Positions 17,873-25,549 of a stretch of DNA of 64,000 nucleotides are shown here, one piece after another. Source of the stretch: an uncultured Clostridiaceae bacterium (GTDB taxonomy: Bacteria > Bacillota > Clostridia > Clostridiales > Clostridiaceae); the NCBI GenBank assembly GCA_946405135.1, contig CAMJGD010000012.1:1-64000 (forward strand). The letters run 5' to 3'. A program made the position numbers and the translations under genes. The notes under the pieces are model-generated. The model had not been told where the DNA came from and did no database searches. It saw nothing but the letters and a program-made list of their open reading frames with translations. The first letter of the stretch is position 1. Each line of letters opens with the position of its first letter.

Positions 17873-18914
17873 AATAATTAGTAGATTTAAAAAAATTTCA
17901 AATAAAAATAACATAACTATAGAAAATGAAGCTTTAAACCTTGATACTTCCACAAAACAAAACCTAGAGGACTCCAATGATTTCGAAGACAAAGACTATA
18001 TCATAAAGTGTGAAAACTTAATAAAAATATATAAAAGCTCTGAGGACATAGAAGTGGTTGCTTTACAGGGATTAGATCTAACTGTAGAAAAAGGTGAACT
18101 TATGGCCATAATAGGAAACAGCGGCAGCGGCAAATCAACTCTGCTAAATATGATTGGAGCACTAGATAAAGCCACTGCCGGAAGACTTATAGTAGATGGA
18201 AAAGACCTCTTTAAACTTTCAAAAAAGGAAATCGTAAATTATAAAAAGGAAACTGTAGGATTCGTGTGGCAGAATAATGCAAGAAACTTAATTCCTTATC
18301 TCACTGGGCTACAAAACGTAGAACTTGCTCTTTCCATAGATAAACAAAAAAATGCAAAAGAACAAGCCTTAAAATGCTTAGAAATGGTGGGAATGTCTCA
18401 TAGAAAAAACAACATGTTAAGCCAGTTATCTGGTGGTGAACAGCAGAGGATTGCTATAGCCATAGCTCTAGCAAATAATCCAAAGATACTTCTTGCTGAT
18501 GAACCTACTGGATCTGTAGATACAAAAACTTCAGATCAAATACTTGATTTGTTTAGAGAATTAAATGAAAAACTAGGTATTACCATAATAATAGTAACTC
18601 ATGATAGAAAGTTATCATCAAAAGTAGATAGAGTAGTAGCTATAAGAGATGGTAAAACCAGCAGTGAATTCATAAGAAAAAAGAGTTATGCAGAAGAATT
18701 AAAAGAAATATCCCAGGGACTCCAATCTGGAGATAGTGAGGATACCCATGTGGAATTAGCCGTATTAGACAAGGCAGGAAGACTTCAGATTCCAAGGAAC
18801 TATCTAGAAGCCTTAGGATTAGAGAATAAAAATAAAATAAAGGTTGAACTTGAAAATGATAAAATCATTCTCTGCGCCCCTGATAAAAACAGTATTTCAG
18901 AAAAAGCTATATAA
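17865..18914 (+). CDS. ABC transporter ATPase with C-terminal AbrB/SpoVT-like domain
   Basis: A 349-residue ATPase of the same family, with Walker A GNSGSGKS (84-91), signature LSGGEQQ (188-194), Walker B ILLADEP (208-214) and H-loop THD. It is about 120 residues longer than a normal LolD-type ATPase. There is a charged extension at 1-46 and a tail at about 298-340 reading AVLDKAGRLQIPRNYLEALG, which strongly resembles the swapped-hairpin AbrB/SpoVT/MazE fold (compare the usual V.D..GRI.IP..IR..LG). That domain normally binds DNA or mediates oligomerisation. With the preceding ATPase it may form a heterodimer driving the single large permease. Confidence 0.88.
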   Translation: MSKIISRFKKISNKNNITIENEALNLDTSTKQNLEDSNDFEDKDYIIKCENLIKIYKSSEDIEVVALQGLDLTVEKGELMAIIGNSGSGKSTLLNMIGALDKATAGRLIVDGKDLFKLSKKEIVNYKKETVGFVWQNNARNLIPYLTGLQNVELALSIDKQKNAKEQALKCLEMVGMSHRKNNMLSQLSGGEQQRIAIAIALANNPKILLADEPTGSVDTKTSDQILDLFRELNEKLGITIIIVTHDRKLSSKVDRVVAIRDGKTSSEFIRKKSYAEELKEISQGLQSGDSEDTHVELAVLDKAGRLQIPRNYLEALGLENKNKIKVELENDKIILCAPDKNSISEKAI

Positions 18915-18919
18915 CTTAA

Positions 18920-18956
18920 AATATTTATAAATTAGATAAAATAATTTATAAATATT
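18920..18956. terminator. AT-only inverted repeat after exporter operon
   Basis: A 15-bp perfect inverted repeat (18920-18934 and 18942-18956) made only of A and T, immediately after the exporter operon and before the lysine promoter. It has no GC clamp and no clean T run, so termination is possible but weak. Confidence 0.4.
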
Positions 18957-18995
18957 CATATTAGCATGAAACATTTCAATATTCTGAAAAAGGTA

Positions 18996-19024
18996 TTGAC
19001 ATTTCAAGAAAATGTTATTAAAAT
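18996..19024 (+). promoter_or_regulatory. sigma-A promoter of the lysine fermentation operon
   Basis: TTGACA (18996-19001) and TAAAAT (19019-19024) are separated by exactly 17 nt. The predicted start near 19031 lies about 27 nt upstream of the first base of the riboswitch P1 helix. Confidence 0.8.
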
Positions 19025-19057
19025 AGATATATAAAATTACAAATAGTTTAGTAAAAA

Positions 19058-19237
19058 TGCATAAATAGAGGAGCAGATAAGTGGTAGCTTTTAATTATCA
19101 AGGAGAAGAACCTCCTAGTTAAAAGTGAAGGATTTATTTGCCGAAAGGTATTATAGGTTCTTATATAATATCTTGGGAATAAGGCGTAAATGCTTTATTC
19201 TTGCCATGTACCTCGTTCATGGAGAGCTATTTATGCA
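19058..19237 (+). promoter_or_regulatory. lysine riboswitch (L-box) aptamer
   Basis: The leader folds as a five-helix junction like known lysine riboswitches. P1 is an 11-bp perfect helix (19058-19068 with 19227-19237). Inside are the core AGAGGAGC, a P2 arm around CTTTTAATTA/TAGTTAAAAG with GGAGAAGAA, the junction GCCGAAAG, P3 around GGTATTATA, P4 pairing GAATAAGGC with GCTTTATTC, and P5 pairing CCATG with CATGG just before GGAGAGCTAT. It precedes genes that degrade lysine, not genes that make it. The 3' strand of P1 also takes part in a competing hairpin, described with the terminator. Confidence 0.87.
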
Positions 19238-19322
19238 ATGGAAATAAATAATTTTCATTGCATGGATAGCTTTTATATATGCAATTAAGCTAAAGCACTG
19301 AAAATTATTTCAGTGCTTTTTT
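19225..19322 (+). terminator. expression platform of lysine riboswitch: alternative hairpins and intrinsic terminator
   Basis: The terminator pairs 19292-19303 with 19308-19319 (12 bp) and is followed by T residues to 19322. Upstream, 19225-19240 can pair with 19256-19271, using AGCTAT/ATAGCT and ATGCAATG/CATTGCAT; this hairpin consumes the 3' strand of P1. Bases 19246-19257 are perfectly complementary over 12 nt to 19299-19310 in the terminator, giving an antiterminator. If lysine stabilises P1, the upstream hairpin cannot form and 19246-19257 is free to break the terminator. The architecture therefore predicts an ON switch. Confidence 0.75.
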
Positions 19323-19416
19323 AAACGATTACACTGGTGTAATGTGCCAAATGTTGTTAAAAAAGAAACACTCTTTAACAAAAAATGTAATTTACAAATA
19401 AAGGGAGGTATTATTT

Positions 19417-19797
19417 ATGAAATCAATTATAAGAATGAGAATGAGCCTTCATGATGCTCACTATGGCGGCAACCTCGTAGATGGAGCAAAAATGCTTCAA
19501 CTCTTTGGAGATGTAGCCACTGAACTATTAATAAAAAATGATGGTGATGAAGGTTTATTTAGAGCTTATGACAATGTAGAGTTTTTAGCACCAGTTTATG
19601 CTGGAGATTATATTGAAGCTGAAGGTGAAATCGTTGAATGTGGAAATAGTTCAAGAAAAATGGTATTTGAAGCTAGAAAAGTAATAGTTCCAAGACCTGA
19701 TATAAATGAATCTGCAGCAGATGTTTTAGAGGAACCTATAGTAGTGTGCAGAGCAAGTGGTACCTGTGTAGTTCCGAAAAATAAACAAAGAAAATAA
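19417..19797 (+). CDS. kal: 3-aminobutyryl-CoA ammonia-lyase
   Basis: A 126-residue hot-dog-fold protein that removes ammonia from L-3-aminobutyryl-CoA to give crotonyl-CoA in lysine fermentation. It begins [27 protein letters not shown], and length and sequence match the Kal family. It heads the operon right after the lysine riboswitch terminator. GGGAGG lies 8 nt before the ATG. Its position next to kce and the kam genes leaves little doubt about the role. Confidence 0.93.
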   Translation: MKSIIRMRMSLHDAHYGGNLVDGAKMLQLFGDVATELLIKNDGDEGLFRAYDNVEFLAPVYAGDYIEAEGEIVECGNSSRKMVFEARKVIVPRPDINESAADVLEEPIVVCRASGTCVVPKNKQRK

Positions 19798-19831
19798 TAA
19801 AAAAATTTAATTATAGGAAGGTGGTATAAAG

Positions 19832-20656
19832 GTGGAAAAGCTTATAATAACAGCTGCTATATGTGGCGCAGAAGTTACTAAAGAACATAATCCAAGTGTA
19901 CCTTACACTGTGGAGGAAATAGGAAGAGAAGCAGAAGCTGCTTATAAAGCAGGTGCCAGCATCATTCATCTTCATGTAAGAGAAGATGATGGTACTCCAA
20001 CTCAAGATAGAGAAAGATTCAGAGCTTGTATTGAAGAAATTAAAAGAAGATGTCCTGATGCTATAGTGCAGCCTTCTACAGGAGGGGCTGTAGGCATGAG
20101 TAATGCAGAAAGGCTTCAACCTGTAGATTTAAAACCGGAAATGGCAACTTTAGATTGTGGAACTTGCAATTTTGGTGGAGATGATATCTTTGTAAACACT
20201 GAAAATACCATAAAAGAATTTGGAGAAAAGATGATTTCACTAGGTGTTAAACCTGAAGTAGAAGTTTTTGATAAGGGCATGATAGACATGGCTGTAAGAC
20301 TTCAAAGAAAAGGTTATATAAAAGCACCTATGCACTTTAACTTTGTAATGGGAGTAAATGGCGGAATCTCTGCAGAAGCTAGAGATTTAGTATTTATGGC
20401 TGGAAGCATACCTACAGGAAGCACTTTCACCGTTTCCGGCATAGGTAAAAATCAATTTCCTATGGCTGCTATGGCTATCCTTATGGGTGGACATGTACGC
20501 GTAGGTTTTGAAGATAACGTTTACTTATCAAAAGGAGTATTAGCTAAGTCTAATGGTGAATTGGTAGAAAAAGTAGTTAGAATAGCAAAAGAACTCGGCA
20601 GAGAAATTGCGACTCCTAAAGAAACAAGAGAAATCCTAGGTTTAAAGGAGAATTAA
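19832..20656 (+). CDS. kce: 3-keto-5-aminohexanoate cleavage enzyme
   Basis: A 274-residue BKACE-family TIM barrel. It reacts 5-amino-3-oxohexanoate with acetyl-CoA to give 3-aminobutyryl-CoA and acetoacetate. The zinc-site histidines H46 and H48 are in ASIIHLHVRED, and the family signatures PTQDRERF and MHFNFVMGVNGG are present. The start is GTG, with AGGAAGGTGG 7 nt upstream; no better ATG exists near the conserved N-terminus. It follows kal by 34 nt. Confidence 0.95.
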   Translation: MEKLIITAAICGAEVTKEHNPSVPYTVEEIGREAEAAYKAGASIIHLHVREDDGTPTQDRERFRACIEEIKRRCPDAIVQPSTGGAVGMSNAERLQPVDLKPEMATLDCGTCNFGGDDIFVNTENTIKEFGEKMISLGVKPEVEVFDKGMIDMAVRLQRKGYIKAPMHFNFVMGVNGGISAEARDLVFMAGSIPTGSTFTVSGIGKNQFPMAAMAILMGGHVRVGFEDNVYLSKGVLAKSNGELVEKVVRIAKELGREIATPKETREILGLKEN

Positions 20657-20661
20657 TTAGC

Positions 20662-21318
20662 ATGAAAAAAGTTGTAAAACTACAGGAAATAGATCATCTT
20701 TTTAAAGATGGCATGAGCATAATGTTTGGCGGCTTTTTAGGATGTGGCTCTGCTCATAATATTATTGACTATATTCTTAATTTAAATGTTAAGGACTTGA
20801 CTATAATATGTAACGATACTAGTTACCCTGACTTTGGAGTTGGAAGACTTGTGGCAAACGGACAAGTTAAAAAAGTTATTGCTTCCCACATAGGAACTAA
20901 CCCAGAAACAGGTAGACTTATGAATGACGGTAAACTAGAAGTAGAGCTTGTTCCTCAGGGAACTTTAGCTGAAAAAATAAGAGCTGCTGGTGCTGGATTA
21001 GGAGCTGTTGTTACACCTACAGGTGTTGGCACCATGGTAGAAGAAGGAAAACAAAAGCTGACCTTAAATGGAAAAGAGTATATAGTAGAACTGCCTATAA
21101 AAGCTGATCTTTCAATAATAAGAGGAAGCTTGGTAGATGAATTTGGCAATACATTTTATAAAGGTACAACAAAAAACTTCAATCCTTTGATGGCCACTGC
21201 TGGTGAAAAAGTAATAATAGAAGCAGAAAAAGTGGTCAAAATTGGAGAACTGGATCCAGATATAGTCCATACTCCAGGGGTTCTTGTAGATTATATTATT
21301 GATAATAGAAAGGATTGA
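20662..21318 (+). CDS. atoD: butyryl-CoA:acetoacetate CoA-transferase, alpha subunit
   Basis: A 218-residue alpha subunit of a family I CoA-transferase. The glycine-rich GGFLGCGSAHNI segment (23-34) forms the CoA-binding part, followed by the usual GTNPETGRLMNDG region. In lysine fermenters this enzyme moves CoA from butyryl-CoA to the acetoacetate released by Kce, giving acetoacetyl-CoA and butyrate. It is 5 nt after kce and 6 nt before the beta subunit. The substrate call rests on operon context; the family also includes acetate-specific enzymes. Confidence 0.9.
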   Translation: MKKVVKLQEIDHLFKDGMSIMFGGFLGCGSAHNIIDYILNLNVKDLTIICNDTSYPDFGVGRLVANGQVKKVIASHIGTNPETGRLMNDGKLEVELVPQGTLAEKIRAAGAGLGAVVTPTGVGTMVEEGKQKLTLNGKEYIVELPIKADLSIIRGSLVDEFGNTFYKGTTKNFNPLMATAGEKVIIEAEKVVKIGELDPDIVHTPGVLVDYIIDNRKD

Positions 21319-21324
21319 TAATGT

Positions 21325-21993
21325 ATGCCTATAGATAACAAATTAGCAAAACAGATAATTGCTAAAAGGGTTGCTAAAGAACTTAAAGATGGTCAACTTG
21401 TTAATCTTGGTATAGGACTCCCTACTTTGGTAGCCAACTATATTCCTAAAGACATGTATGTAGTTTTACAATCTGAAAATGGTATGGTAGGCATGGGACC
21501 CGCTGCTGAAAATGGCTCAGAAAACCTAGATGTAATAAATGCTGGTGGGCAATATGTTACTTTACTTCCTAATGGATGCTACTTTGATAGTGCTACTTCC
21601 TTTTCTCTAATACGAGGAGGCCATGTAGATGTTACAGTTTTAGGTGCTCTTGAAGTAGATCAGGAAGGTAATCTAGCAAACTGGATAATACCTGGAAAAA
21701 TGGTTCCAGGCATGGGTGGTGCTATGGATTTAGTTACAGGAGCAAAAAAAGTAATAGTTGCTATGCAGCATACAGGTAAGGGTGAACCTAAAATACTAAA
21801 AAAATGTACTCTCCCTTTAACCGCAAAAGGTATAGTAGATTTAATAGTCACTGAACTTTGCGTTATTGAGGTAACTGAAAAAGGTCTTGTATTAAAAGAA
21901 ATACACCCTGAAACTACTGTAGATGAGGTTATATCTCTAACTGATGCAGAACTTATAATACCAGAAAAAGTAGAATATATGGATATAAATTAA
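21325..21993 (+). CDS. atoA: butyryl-CoA:acetoacetate CoA-transferase, beta subunit
   Basis: A 222-residue beta subunit that carries the catalytic glutamate in the conserved SENG motif (50-53, E51), which forms the glutamyl-CoA thioester. [11 protein letters not shown] and [15 protein letters not shown] are further family segments. It pairs with the alpha subunit directly upstream and closes the CoA balance of the pathway. It lies 30 nt before kdd. Confidence 0.92.
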   Translation: MPIDNKLAKQIIAKRVAKELKDGQLVNLGIGLPTLVANYIPKDMYVVLQSENGMVGMGPAAENGSENLDVINAGGQYVTLLPNGCYFDSATSFSLIRGGHVDVTVLGALEVDQEGNLANWIIPGKMVPGMGGAMDLVTGAKKVIVAMQHTGKGEPKILKKCTLPLTAKGIVDLIVTELCVIEVTEKGLVLKEIHPETTVDEVISLTDAELIIPEKVEYMDIN

Positions 21994-22023
21994 AATTTAT
22001 ATAAACTTAAGGAGGATTTTATC

Positions 22024-23058
22024 ATGGAAAAAGGATGTAAATATGGTACTCATAGAGTTATAGAACCAAAAGGAGTGTTAACTCAAGCAGCTTACAAAAT
22101 AGACAACAGTATGAAAATCTATTCCAACGAAATATTAGTTAATGTGCAAGCTTTAAACATTGACTCCGCCAGCTTCACACAAATAGAAAAAGAAGCTAAT
22201 GGCGATGTAGAAAAAATAAAATCAAAGATCATGGAAATAGTTGGTGAAAGGGGAAAAATGCAAAACCCAGTAACTGGTTCTGGTGGAATGTTCATAGGAA
22301 CAGTAGCTGAAATAGGAGAAGATTTGAAAGATAGAGACTTAAAAGTTGGAGATAAAATAGCTTCCCTTGTTTCTCTTTCATTAACCCCATTAAAGATAGA
22401 AGAAATCTTAGAGGTTCATAAAGATATAGATAGAGTTGATGTTAAAGCTCAGGCTATACTTTTTGAAAGCGGAATCTATGCAAAACTTCCAAAGGATATG
22501 TCCGAAAACCTTGCTCTTGCTGCTTTAGACGTAGCTGGTGCACCTGCTCAAACTGCTAAACTTGTCAAACCAGGTCAAAGCGTTTTAGTACTTGGAGCTG
22601 CAGGAAAATCTGGTATGCTATGCTGCTATGAAGCAATGAAAAGAGTAGGACCAACAGGAAGAGTTATTGCTATGGTTAGAAAACAAGCTCAAGCTGATAA
22701 TTTAGTTAAATGGGGATTATGCCATGAAGCTATATTAAGCGATGCTACAAAACCAATAGATGTTTTAAATAAAACTTTACAAGCTAATAAAGGTAAAGAA
22801 GTTGATATATCCATAAGTTGTGTAAATATACCAAGTACCGAAATGTCCTGTATATTACCTGTAAGAGATGAAGGAATAGTTTACTTCTTCTCCATGGCTA
22901 CAAGCTTTACAAAAGCAGCTTTAGGTGCAGAAGGTATAGGCAAGGACGTTACTATGATAGTTGGAAATGGATATACCAAAGATCATGCTGAAATAACTTT
23001 ATCTGAATTAAGAGAAAGTGAAACCTTAAGAGAAATATTCCAAAAACTATATGTATAA
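22024..23058 (+). CDS. kdd: L-erythro-3,5-diaminohexanoate dehydrogenase
   Basis: A 344-residue NAD(P)-dependent dehydrogenase that oxidatively deaminates 3,5-diaminohexanoate to 5-amino-3-oxohexanoate. It starts MEKGCKYGTHRVIEPKGVLT like characterised Kdd proteins. The nucleotide-binding loop GAAGKSG is at 191-197, within an MDR-like fold. AAGGAGG lies 8 nt before the ATG. A hairpin 20 nt after its stop separates the downstream-pathway genes (kal to kdd) from the aminomutase genes. Confidence 0.94.
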   Translation: MEKGCKYGTHRVIEPKGVLTQAAYKIDNSMKIYSNEILVNVQALNIDSASFTQIEKEANGDVEKIKSKIMEIVGERGKMQNPVTGSGGMFIGTVAEIGEDLKDRDLKVGDKIASLVSLSLTPLKIEEILEVHKDIDRVDVKAQAILFESGIYAKLPKDMSENLALAALDVAGAPAQTAKLVKPGQSVLVLGAAGKSGMLCCYEAMKRVGPTGRVIAMVRKQAQADNLVKWGLCHEAILSDATKPIDVLNKTLQANKGKEVDISISCVNIPSTEMSCILPVRDEGIVYFFSMATSFTKAALGAEGIGKDVTMIVGNGYTKDHAEITLSELRESETLREIFQKLYV

Positions 23059-23077
23059 AACATTTAAATAAAAAAAG

Positions 23078-23102
23078 GCTCTACCCTTTTAAAGGGTAGA
23101 GC
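23078..23102 (+). other. operon-internal hairpin between kdd and kamA
   Basis: GCTCTACCC and GGGTAGAGC form a stem with a short AT loop (23078-23102). On the plus strand it is preceded by A7 and followed by AAATTAAA, so it lacks the U-tract of an intrinsic terminator. It may be a processing or stability element setting different levels for the two halves of the operon. The T run exists only in the antisense direction. Confidence 0.5.
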
Positions 23103-23186
23103 AAATTAAAATAATAAAAAAACATTCTATTAATCAGTATATCACAACAGTCACATAAAAAAAATTATTTCAGGGAGGCAATTAAG

Positions 23187-24440
23187 TTGAAAGTTAACAG
23201 GCGTTACGAATTGTTTAAGGATGTACCTGACGAGCAGTGGAATGACTGGAAATGGCAGCTAAAAAATAGAATTGAAACTTTAGAAGACTTAAAGAAATAT
23301 ATACCTCTTACAGAAGAAGAAGAAGAAGGAGTTAAAAAATGTCTGACTACTTTAAGAATGGCTATAACTCCATATTATATATCTTTAATAGATCCAGAAG
23401 ATCCTTATGATCCAATAAGAAGGCAGGCTATACCTACAGGCCATGAAGTTTATAGATCCGCTGCAGACTTATTAGATCCTCTACATGAAGATACTGATTC
23501 TCCCGTACCAGGACTTACCCATAGGTATCCTGATAGAGTTCTTCTTCTTATAACTGATCAATGCTCAATGTATTGCAGACATTGCACAAGAAGAAGATTT
23601 GCTGGTCACCATGATAAGGCACTTCCTATGGAACAGATAGATAAAGCCATCGATTATATAGCAAAAACTCCTCAAGTAAGAGATGTTCTACTTTCAGGCG
23701 GAGATGCTCTACTTGTTTCTGATGATAAATTAGAATATATAATTAAAAAGCTTAGAGAAATACCTCATGTTGAAATAATAAGAATAGGTTCAAGAATTCC
23801 AGTGGTTCTTCCACAAAGAATAACCGATGACCTAGTAAATATGCTTAAAAAATATCATCCTATTTGGCTAAACACTCACTTTAATCACCCAAATGAAATT
23901 ACAGAGGATTCAAAGCGTGCCTGTGCAAAACTAGCAGATGCAGGAATACCTTTAGGAAATCAATCTGTATTATTAAGAGGAGTAAATGACTGTGTTCATG
24001 TTATGAAAGACCTTGTACATGAACTTGTTAAGATAAGAGTCAGACCTTATTATATATATCAATGCGACCTGTCTATGGGACTTGAACACTTTAGAACTCC
24101 TGTATCAAAAGGTATAGAAATAATCGAAGGATTAAGAGGACATACTTCTGGTTACTGTGTTCCTACTTTTGTAGTAGATGCTCCAGGCGGCGGAGGTAAG
24201 ATTCCTGTAATGCCTAATTATGTTATATCTCAATCTCCTAACAAAGTAATTTTAAGAAACTTTGAAGGGGTAATAACCACTTATACTCAACCAGAAGATT
24301 ATTCTACAGATTGTCACTGTGAAGTATGCAGAGATAAAAAAGAAGATAAGCTCATTGGAGTAGCAGGACTTGAACAAGGAAACCAAATTTCCCTTGAGCC
24401 AGAAGGACTTTTAAGAAAAAAGAGAAATCACCATGATTAA
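23187..24440 (+). CDS. kamA: L-lysine 2,3-aminomutase
   Basis: A 417-residue radical-SAM, PLP-dependent enzyme converting L-lysine to L-beta-lysine, the first step of the pathway. The 4Fe-4S cluster motif is CSMYCRHC (C126, C130, C133). The PLP lysine lies in PGGGGKIPV near 337, and C-terminal cysteines in CHCEVC fit the zinc site of the tetramer. It is closely similar along its length to what I recall of the Clostridium subterminale enzyme. Translation starts at TTG (23187), 8 nt after AGGGAGG, giving the conserved start KVNRRYELFKDV. Confidence 0.97.
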   Translation: MKVNRRYELFKDVPDEQWNDWKWQLKNRIETLEDLKKYIPLTEEEEEGVKKCLTTLRMAITPYYISLIDPEDPYDPIRRQAIPTGHEVYRSAADLLDPLHEDTDSPVPGLTHRYPDRVLLLITDQCSMYCRHCTRRRFAGHHDKALPMEQIDKAIDYIAKTPQVRDVLLSGGDALLVSDDKLEYIIKKLREIPHVEIIRIGSRIPVVLPQRITDDLVNMLKKYHPIWLNTHFNHPNEITEDSKRACAKLADAGIPLGNQSVLLRGVNDCVHVMKDLVHELVKIRVRPYYIYQCDLSMGLEHFRTPVSKGIEIIEGLRGHTSGYCVPTFVVDAPGGGGKIPVMPNYVISQSPNKVILRNFEGVITTYTQPEDYSTDCHCEVCRDKKEDKLIGVAGLEQGNQISLEPEGLLRKKRNHHD

Positions 24441-24488
24441 TCATCTGATGGTAAAAATAATATAGCATAAATTCAGGGGGGCATTTTA

Positions 24489-25523
24489 ATGAAGGACTTA
24501 ACCATCGTAGATATAATTGATAAATTTAATACCGTATCCATAATAGGCATGGATAAAAATGTGGGTAAAACCACAGTATTGAACTATATAATAGACCACG
24601 TAAAAGAAAATAAATATCCTTTAGGTCTAACCTCCATAGGTAGAGACGGAGAAAAAACAGATTTAGTAACCTCTACGGAAAAACCTAGGATTTATGTAAG
24701 ACGTGGTACTTATATAGCTACAGCTAAACAGTGTTTAAGTTATGGAGACATAACTAAAGAAATTTTAGCTGCTACAGATATCCATACTGCCATGGGAGAA
24801 GTTATAATGATAAAAGCTTTAAGTGATGGTTATGTAGACTTAGGTGGCCCCTCTGTAAATTCTCAAATGGCTAATATATGTTCTTATTTAAGAAAATTAG
24901 GCTGCAGACTGGTATTAGTGGATGGCGCATTAAGCAGAAAGACCTTTGCATCACCAAGTATAACAGAAGCTACTATACTTTCTACAGGAGCCTCCCTTTC
25001 AAGAAATATGAATCTAGTAGTTGAAAAAACCGTACACGCAGCCAATTTGTTATCTACATACAAGGAAGAGGATGAGGGAATAATAAATTTATGCAATTCC
25101 ACATCCCATGAAAACAGAATAAACATAATATACAAAAATTACACTATAGAATCTTTAGAATTGGAAACCTCTTTAGATGCTGCTAAAGATATTGTTTCAA
25201 ACTTAGGGGAAAATGTATCTCATATATATATAAAAGGTATAATTTCTGACAAACTCTTAAACGATATAATGAAATCCACAGATGAATATAAAAATGTAAC
25301 CTTTCTTGCTGAAGATGGAACTAAATTGTTTATTACCAAGGAAAATCTTCAAAAGTTTAAAGCTCGAGGCGGAGATATAAAGGTTTTAAATCCAATAAAT
25401 CTACTATGTATAACCTGTAATCCTAAATCTCCCTTTGGATATGAATTTGATAAAAACATATTTATAGAAAAATTACGGTGTGCTGTTAACCTGCCCGTAT
25501 TCGATGTATTAAACGAAGAATAA
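24489..25523 (+). CDS. kamB: lysine 5,6-aminomutase reactivase subunit (P-loop protein)
   Basis: A 344-residue P-loop NTPase-like protein with the nucleotide loop GMDKNVGKTT (20-29) near its N-terminus. It is always found in clostridial lysine clusters between kamA and kamC. Family annotation assigns it, with KamC, to reactivation of lysine 5,6-aminomutase after inactivation of its cobalamin. That role is family knowledge, not visible in the sequence. AGGGGGG precedes the ATG by 6 nt. Confidence 0.87.
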   Translation: MKDLTIVDIIDKFNTVSIIGMDKNVGKTTVLNYIIDHVKENKYPLGLTSIGRDGEKTDLVTSTEKPRIYVRRGTYIATAKQCLSYGDITKEILAATDIHTAMGEVIMIKALSDGYVDLGGPSVNSQMANICSYLRKLGCRLVLVDGALSRKTFASPSITEATILSTGASLSRNMNLVVEKTVHAANLLSTYKEEDEGIINLCNSTSHENRINIIYKNYTIESLELETSLDAAKDIVSNLGENVSHIYIKGIISDKLLNDIMKSTDEYKNVTFLAEDGTKLFITKENLQKFKARGGDIKVLNPINLLCITCNPKSPFGYEFDKNIFIEKLRCAVNLPVFDVLNEE

Positions 25524-25549
25524 TATAAATTAGTAAGAAGGTGGTTAAA

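Noticed and set aside
23078-23102. Hairpin as the end of the lysine operon
   Set aside because: It lacks a T run on the coding strand, and kamA-kamE clearly continue the same pathway.
24884-25135. Minus-strand ORF inside kamB
   Set aside because: Shadow of the coding frame with no ribosome site or recognisable domain. The same applies to the other antisense ORFs within long genes.
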